A stretch of 8,163 bases of DNA from the NCBI GenBank assembly GCA_026984595.1, contig JALSRW010000528.1:1-8163 (forward strand), written 5' to 3'. The notes under the pieces were generated by a model. It was not told the DNA's origin. It searched no databases and worked only from the letters and a program-made list of their open reading frames with translations. Shown piece by piece: positions 5,124 to 8,163 of the stretch. The stretch's first letter is position 1. Every line of letters starts with the position of its first letter. This DNA comes from Alphaproteobacteria bacterium (GTDB lineage: Bacteria > Pseudomonadota > Alphaproteobacteria > Geminicoccales > Geminicoccaceae). Both the position numbers and the translations under genes were made by a program.

Positions 5124-7517
5124 ATGCGCGTCAGGTCGCTGCTTCGGGTGCTCGTCGCACCCCTGCTGCCCGTCTTGCTGGCTCTCGGTGGCTGTGCACA
5201 GACCACGCCGGGGCCGTCGGCCCTCGACCGGACGCTCGAGGGTCTGAGCTTCGAGGTGCCGCAGGCGCCGGCGCTCGGCGAAACGGAGACGGCCGCCGCG
5301 GTCGGGCAGCCGACCGCGCGGGAAGCGCGCCCGCAGGTCTATCTCGGGCAGAAGGTACCGCTGCCGCCCCGTCGCGGCGGGGCGCCGGTGCGCCGTACCC
5401 CCGAGGGGATCCAGCTCAATCTGCAGGACGCCGACATCACCGAGGTCGCCAAGGTCGTGCTCGGCGACATTCTCGGCGTCAACTTCACCATCGATCCCAA
5501 GGTCCAGGGCACGGTGACCATCGCCACTGCCCGGCCTCTGGCGGAGCGCGATCTCCTCGGCCTCCTGGAGACCGTGCTGCGGATGCAGGGCGCGGCGCTG
5601 GTCGACCTCGGCGGCAGCTACGCGGTGGTTCCCGTCGAGGCGGCCATCGGCCGCAGCGAGGTGGTGCCGCTCGGGGGCGAGCCGCCACTGCTGCGCCGCG
5701 GCTTCGGGGTGGCGGTGGTGCCGCTGCGCTTCATCAGCGCTCTCACCGCGGCCAACCTCGTCCAGCCCCTGGTGAGCAGACCCGAGGACATCCGCATCGA
5801 CGAGGGCCGCAACATCCTGATCCTCGCTGCCGACGGGGTCGAGCGGCAGTATGTGGTGGACACGCTGACCTCCCTCGATGTGGACTGGATGGCCGGTCGA
5901 TCGGTGGGGCTGTTCCCCCTCCAGCAGTCGACGCCGGAAGCGATCATTCCCGAACTCGAGGCGGTGCTGCTGCCGCCGCGGGCCCCCGGCGAAGAACCGC
6001 TCATCCGCTTTCTGCCGGTCAAGCGACTCAATGCGGTGCTGGCGATCGGCAACGATCCGCAGCAGATCGTCCGGGTCGAGACCTGGGTCGGCCGGCTCGA
6101 TCGCGGCAATACGGTGGGTGTCCAGTTCTACGTCTACGAAGTCAAGAACGTACCCGCCGAGGAAATGGCCAAGCTGCTCAACGCCGCCCTCGCCGATATC
6201 GAGAAGCTGGAGGCCGCGGGCAGCGTGGTGGCGGCGGCCTCGGAGGGCGGGGCGGTCGAGGGCGGGCCGACGGAGGCCGGTCCCGACGCCGAGCTGCCGG
6301 GCGTGGCGCTGGCCGGCGAAACCTCCGCCGCACCCGCGACCGGCGCCGAGGCCGGCCTGCTGCGGACCGTCAAGATCGTCGCCGACAAGGCGACCAACAA
6401 GCTGCTGATCCGCGCCACGCCGCAGATCTACGACATGATCGAGGCGACCTTGCGCCGGCTCGATCGGCCGGCGCTGCAGGTGCTGATCGAGGCGACTATC
6501 GTCGAGGTGCTGCTCACCGACCAGCTCCGCTACGGCGTGCAGTATTTCCTCGATACCGGCAATGTGCGGGCCGGCTTCAACACGACCGGAACGGCGGGCA
6601 CGGTGGCCAAAACCGCTCTCGAGCCGCTCGCGGTACTACCCGGCTTCAATTTCATCTACACCGGCGCCAATGCCAACATCACCATCCAGGCACTGTCCAA
6701 GATCACCAAACTGCGCGTGCTTTCCTCGCCCTCGGTGGTGGTGGAGAACAATCGCGAGGCCCGGCTCAATGTCGGCGACGATGTGCCGGTGGTCACCCGC
6801 AGCTCGGTGAGCGTCACCGATCCCAACGCGCCGATCGTCAACAATGTCGAATATCGCAGCACCGGGGTCATTCTCTCGGTCAAGCCGCGCATCAATTCGG
6901 AAGGCGTGGTCTCGCTCTCCATTTCCCAGGAGGTCAGCCGCCTCGCCACCACCGGGGTGCAGACCCTCAACAACAATCCGGTCATCCAGCAGCGCAAGAT
7001 CGCGAGCCGCGTCAACGTCCGCAGCGGCCAGACCGTGGTCCTCGGTGGTCTCATCCAGGACAATGACACCCGCAACAAGGAGAAGGTGCCGCTGCTGGGT
7101 GACATTCCGATTCTGGGCGAGCTGTTCGGCAGCACCAACAACACCACTGCCCGCACCGAACTCCTGGTCTTCATCACCCCACGGGTGGTCCGCAATCCCG
7201 AGGATGCCCGGGCGGTGAGCGAGGAGCTGCGTTCGCGCATGCGGGCCTTCGCCCCCTCCAAGCCACCGACCCCGCCGGAGAAGGCCCCCGAGCCGCCGCC
7301 ACCCTCGCGCCCGCTGCTGCCCTCCGGCAGTGCGCTCCCTGCACCCGACGCGACTCCCACGGTGCAGGCGCCGACCGAAGATCCGGTGCCGGCGCCGGTG
7401 GCCCGGGCGGGCCTGCGGCTGGCGAGGGCGCGTGTGCGACCGCCGAACCGTCGCCGCGGGCCGAGCCGGTCCTTCCGGCCGGGCATGCGGCCCGATGCGC
7501 CTTTCCCCTCCTTCTGA
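5124..7517 (+). CDS. gspD: T2SS secretin GspD, predicted lipoprotein
   Basis: Outer-membrane channel of the T2SS. The 797-residue product starts with a lipoprotein signal peptide (MRVRSLLRVL, hydrophobic core to L21, then G22-G23-C24), so it is probably lipidated. Periplasmic domains follow: N0 about 95-171 (IQLNLQDADITEVAKVVLGD), N1 about 198-258, N2 about 260-326, and N3 about 333-447, which is split by an Ala/Gly/Glu-rich insert at about 358-414. The secretin core is about 448-692 with VGDDVPVVT at 550-558 and the signature VPLLGDIPILGELF at 655-668. A Pro-rich tail (about 711-760) ends in an Arg-rich segment (761-797) that looks out of frame (see findings). Most GspD proteins use a Sec signal and a separate pilotin; lipidated secretins such as HxcQ and XpsD are known. 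gspO follows 10 bp later. The family call is very secure; the C-terminus is not. Confidence 0.97.
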   Translation: MRVRSLLRVLVAPLLPVLLALGGCAQTTPGPSALDRTLEGLSFEVPQAPALGETETAAAVGQPTAREARPQVYLGQKVPLPPRRGGAPVRRTPEGIQLNLQDADITEVAKVVLGDILGVNFTIDPKVQGTVTIATARPLAERDLLGLLETVLRMQGAALVDLGGSYAVVPVEAAIGRSEVVPLGGEPPLLRRGFGVAVVPLRFISALTAANLVQPLVSRPEDIRIDEGRNILILAADGVERQYVVDTLTSLDVDWMAGRSVGLFPLQQSTPEAIIPELEAVLLPPRAPGEEPLIRFLPVKRLNAVLAIGNDPQQIVRVETWVGRLDRGNTVGVQFYVYEVKNVPAEEMAKLLNAALADIEKLEAAGSVVAAASEGGAVEGGPTEAGPDAELPGVALAGETSAAPATGAEAGLLRTVKIVADKATNKLLIRATPQIYDMIEATLRRLDRPALQVLIEATIVEVLLTDQLRYGVQYFLDTGNVRAGFNTTGTAGTVAKTALEPLAVLPGFNFIYTGANANITIQALSKITKLRVLSSPSVVVENNREARLNVGDDVPVVTRSSVSVTDPNAPIVNNVEYRSTGVILSVKPRINSEGVVSLSISQEVSRLATTGVQTLNNNPVIQQRKIASRVNVRSGQTVVLGGLIQDNDTRNKEKVPLLGDIPILGELFGSTNNTTARTELLVFITPRVVRNPEDARAVSEELRSRMRAFAPSKPPTPPEKAPEPPPPSRPLLPSGSALPAPDATPTVQAPTEDPVPAPVARAGLRLARARVRPPNRRRGPSRSFRPGMRPDAPFPSF

Positions 7518-7527
7518 CCGAGGTGGT

Positions 7528-8163
7528 GTGAACCTGTCGTTCCCGCTCGGCCTCGTGGGCCTGCTGCTCGGTGCCGTGGTGGGCAGCTTCCTGGCCACGG
7601 TGCTGGCACGGCGCGGGCAGGGACGGTTCGCCTGGGCCGGCGGTCGCTCGCGCTGTGATTCCTGCGCCACCCCGCTCGGCATCCGCGAGCTCCTGCCGAT
7701 CCTCGGCTATCTGCTGCTGGGCGGGCGCTGCCGCCACTGCGGCGCAGCCATTCCCCTCCACCATCCGGCGGTGGAGGTGGCGGCGGCCGCCATCGGCCTC
7801 GCCTCCTTCCTGCTCGCCGGCTGGACGAGCGGTACGGTCGCCGCCCTGCTCGGCTGGAGCCTGCTGCTGCTTTCCCTGATCGACCTCGAGGAGATGCGTC
7901 TGCCCGATCTGCTGACCTTGCCGCTTCTCCTCGCCGGGCTCGCCCTCTCCGTCCTGCAGGGAGGGCTGCTGCCCCCCCTGGGCCTGCCGGAGCCGCGCGC
8001 GGCCCTGGCCGGAGCGGGGATCGCCTGGCTGGCCCTGGCGGCTCTCGCCTTCGCCTATCGCCGGCTGCGGGGCCGGATCGGGCTCGGCCAGGGAGATGCC
8101 AAGCTGGCGGCGGCGGCCGGTCCCTGGCTCGGGGTGACGGGGCTGCCGCAGTATTTCCTCCTC
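7528..8163 (+). CDS. gspO: Prepilin peptidase / N-methyltransferase GspO (PilD family), 3' end outside window
   Basis: Inner-membrane aspartic peptidase that cuts the leaders of GspG-K and methylates the new N-terminus. The 212 residues present have an N-terminal membrane helix with GLLLGAVVGSFLATVLARR, a cytoplasmic zinc-type domain with two CxxC pairs (C43/C46 and C68/C71), and HHPAVEVAAAAIG entering the second helix. The first catalytic Asp is in LIDLEEMRLPD (D119) and the second in GLGQGDAKLAAAAGPWLG (D190), as in family A24. Further hydrophobic segments fit a polytopic protein. It lacks the last 40-80 residues usual for the family because the window ends; no stop is reached. GTG 7528 is chosen, with GAGG at 7520-7523. 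ATG 7495 in the same frame is possible and would overlap gspD by 23 bp. Confidence 0.95.
   Translation, partial: MNLSFPLGLVGLLLGAVVGSFLATVLARRGQGRFAWAGGRSRCDSCATPLGIRELLPILGYLLLGGRCRHCGAAIPLHHPAVEVAAAAIGLASFLLAGWTSGTVAALLGWSLLLLSLIDLEEMRLPDLLTLPLLLAGLALSVLQGGLLPPLGLPEPRAALAGAGIAWLALAALAFAYRRLRGRIGLGQGDAKLAAAAGPWLGVTGLPQYFLL

Noticed and set aside
4997..7066. 689-codon plus-strand open frame overlapping gspD.
   Set aside because: It lies in the +2 frame of gspD, is Arg/Gly/Gln-rich, has no recognisable domain and starts with TTG; it is a shadow caused by high GC, while gspD is certain.

Overview
The window is one all-plus-strand block of a type II secretion system (T2SS, general secretory pathway) locus from a very GC-rich bacterium. 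Gene content and sequence style point to a proteobacterium. Alpha or gamma cannot be settled from this sequence. The short GspC-like protein, PilN-like GspL, GspMb-type GspM, lipoprotein secretin and position of gspD after gspM resemble Xps-type and alphaproteobacterial layouts.

Layout: gspC-like HR-domain protein (57-524), a 74-bp gap, then the five pseudopilins gspG (599-1045), gspH (1017-1421), gspI (1411-1809), gspJ (1806-2462) and gspK (2450-3310). The inner-membrane assembly proteins gspL (3303-4430) and gspM (4427-4981) follow. After a 142-bp gap come the secretin gspD (5124-7517) and the prepilin peptidase gspO (7528 to beyond the right edge). From gspG to gspM every junction overlaps (29, 11, 4, 13, 8 and 4 bp), so these seven genes are almost certainly one translationally coupled operon. 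gspE (ATPase) and gspF (platform protein) are not in the window and would be expected just outside it.

How the genes work together: GspO cleaves and N-methylates the prepilins G, H, I, J and K. GspG is the major pseudopilin, and GspI, J and K (with H) form the tip complex. GspL and GspM, with the missing E and F, form the inner-membrane platform that drives pseudopilus growth. The GspC-like protein links that platform to the outer-membrane GspD channel through its HR domain. GspD carries its own lipobox, which suggests it reaches the outer membrane as a self-piloting liposecretin.

No RNA genes, mobile elements, CRISPR arrays or phage features were seen. I found no undescribed system. The points most worth checking are a possible frameshift in the Arg-rich tail of gspD, the lipoprotein secretin, a GspC that ends after its HR domain, and a GspH with Leu instead of Phe at the first mature position.
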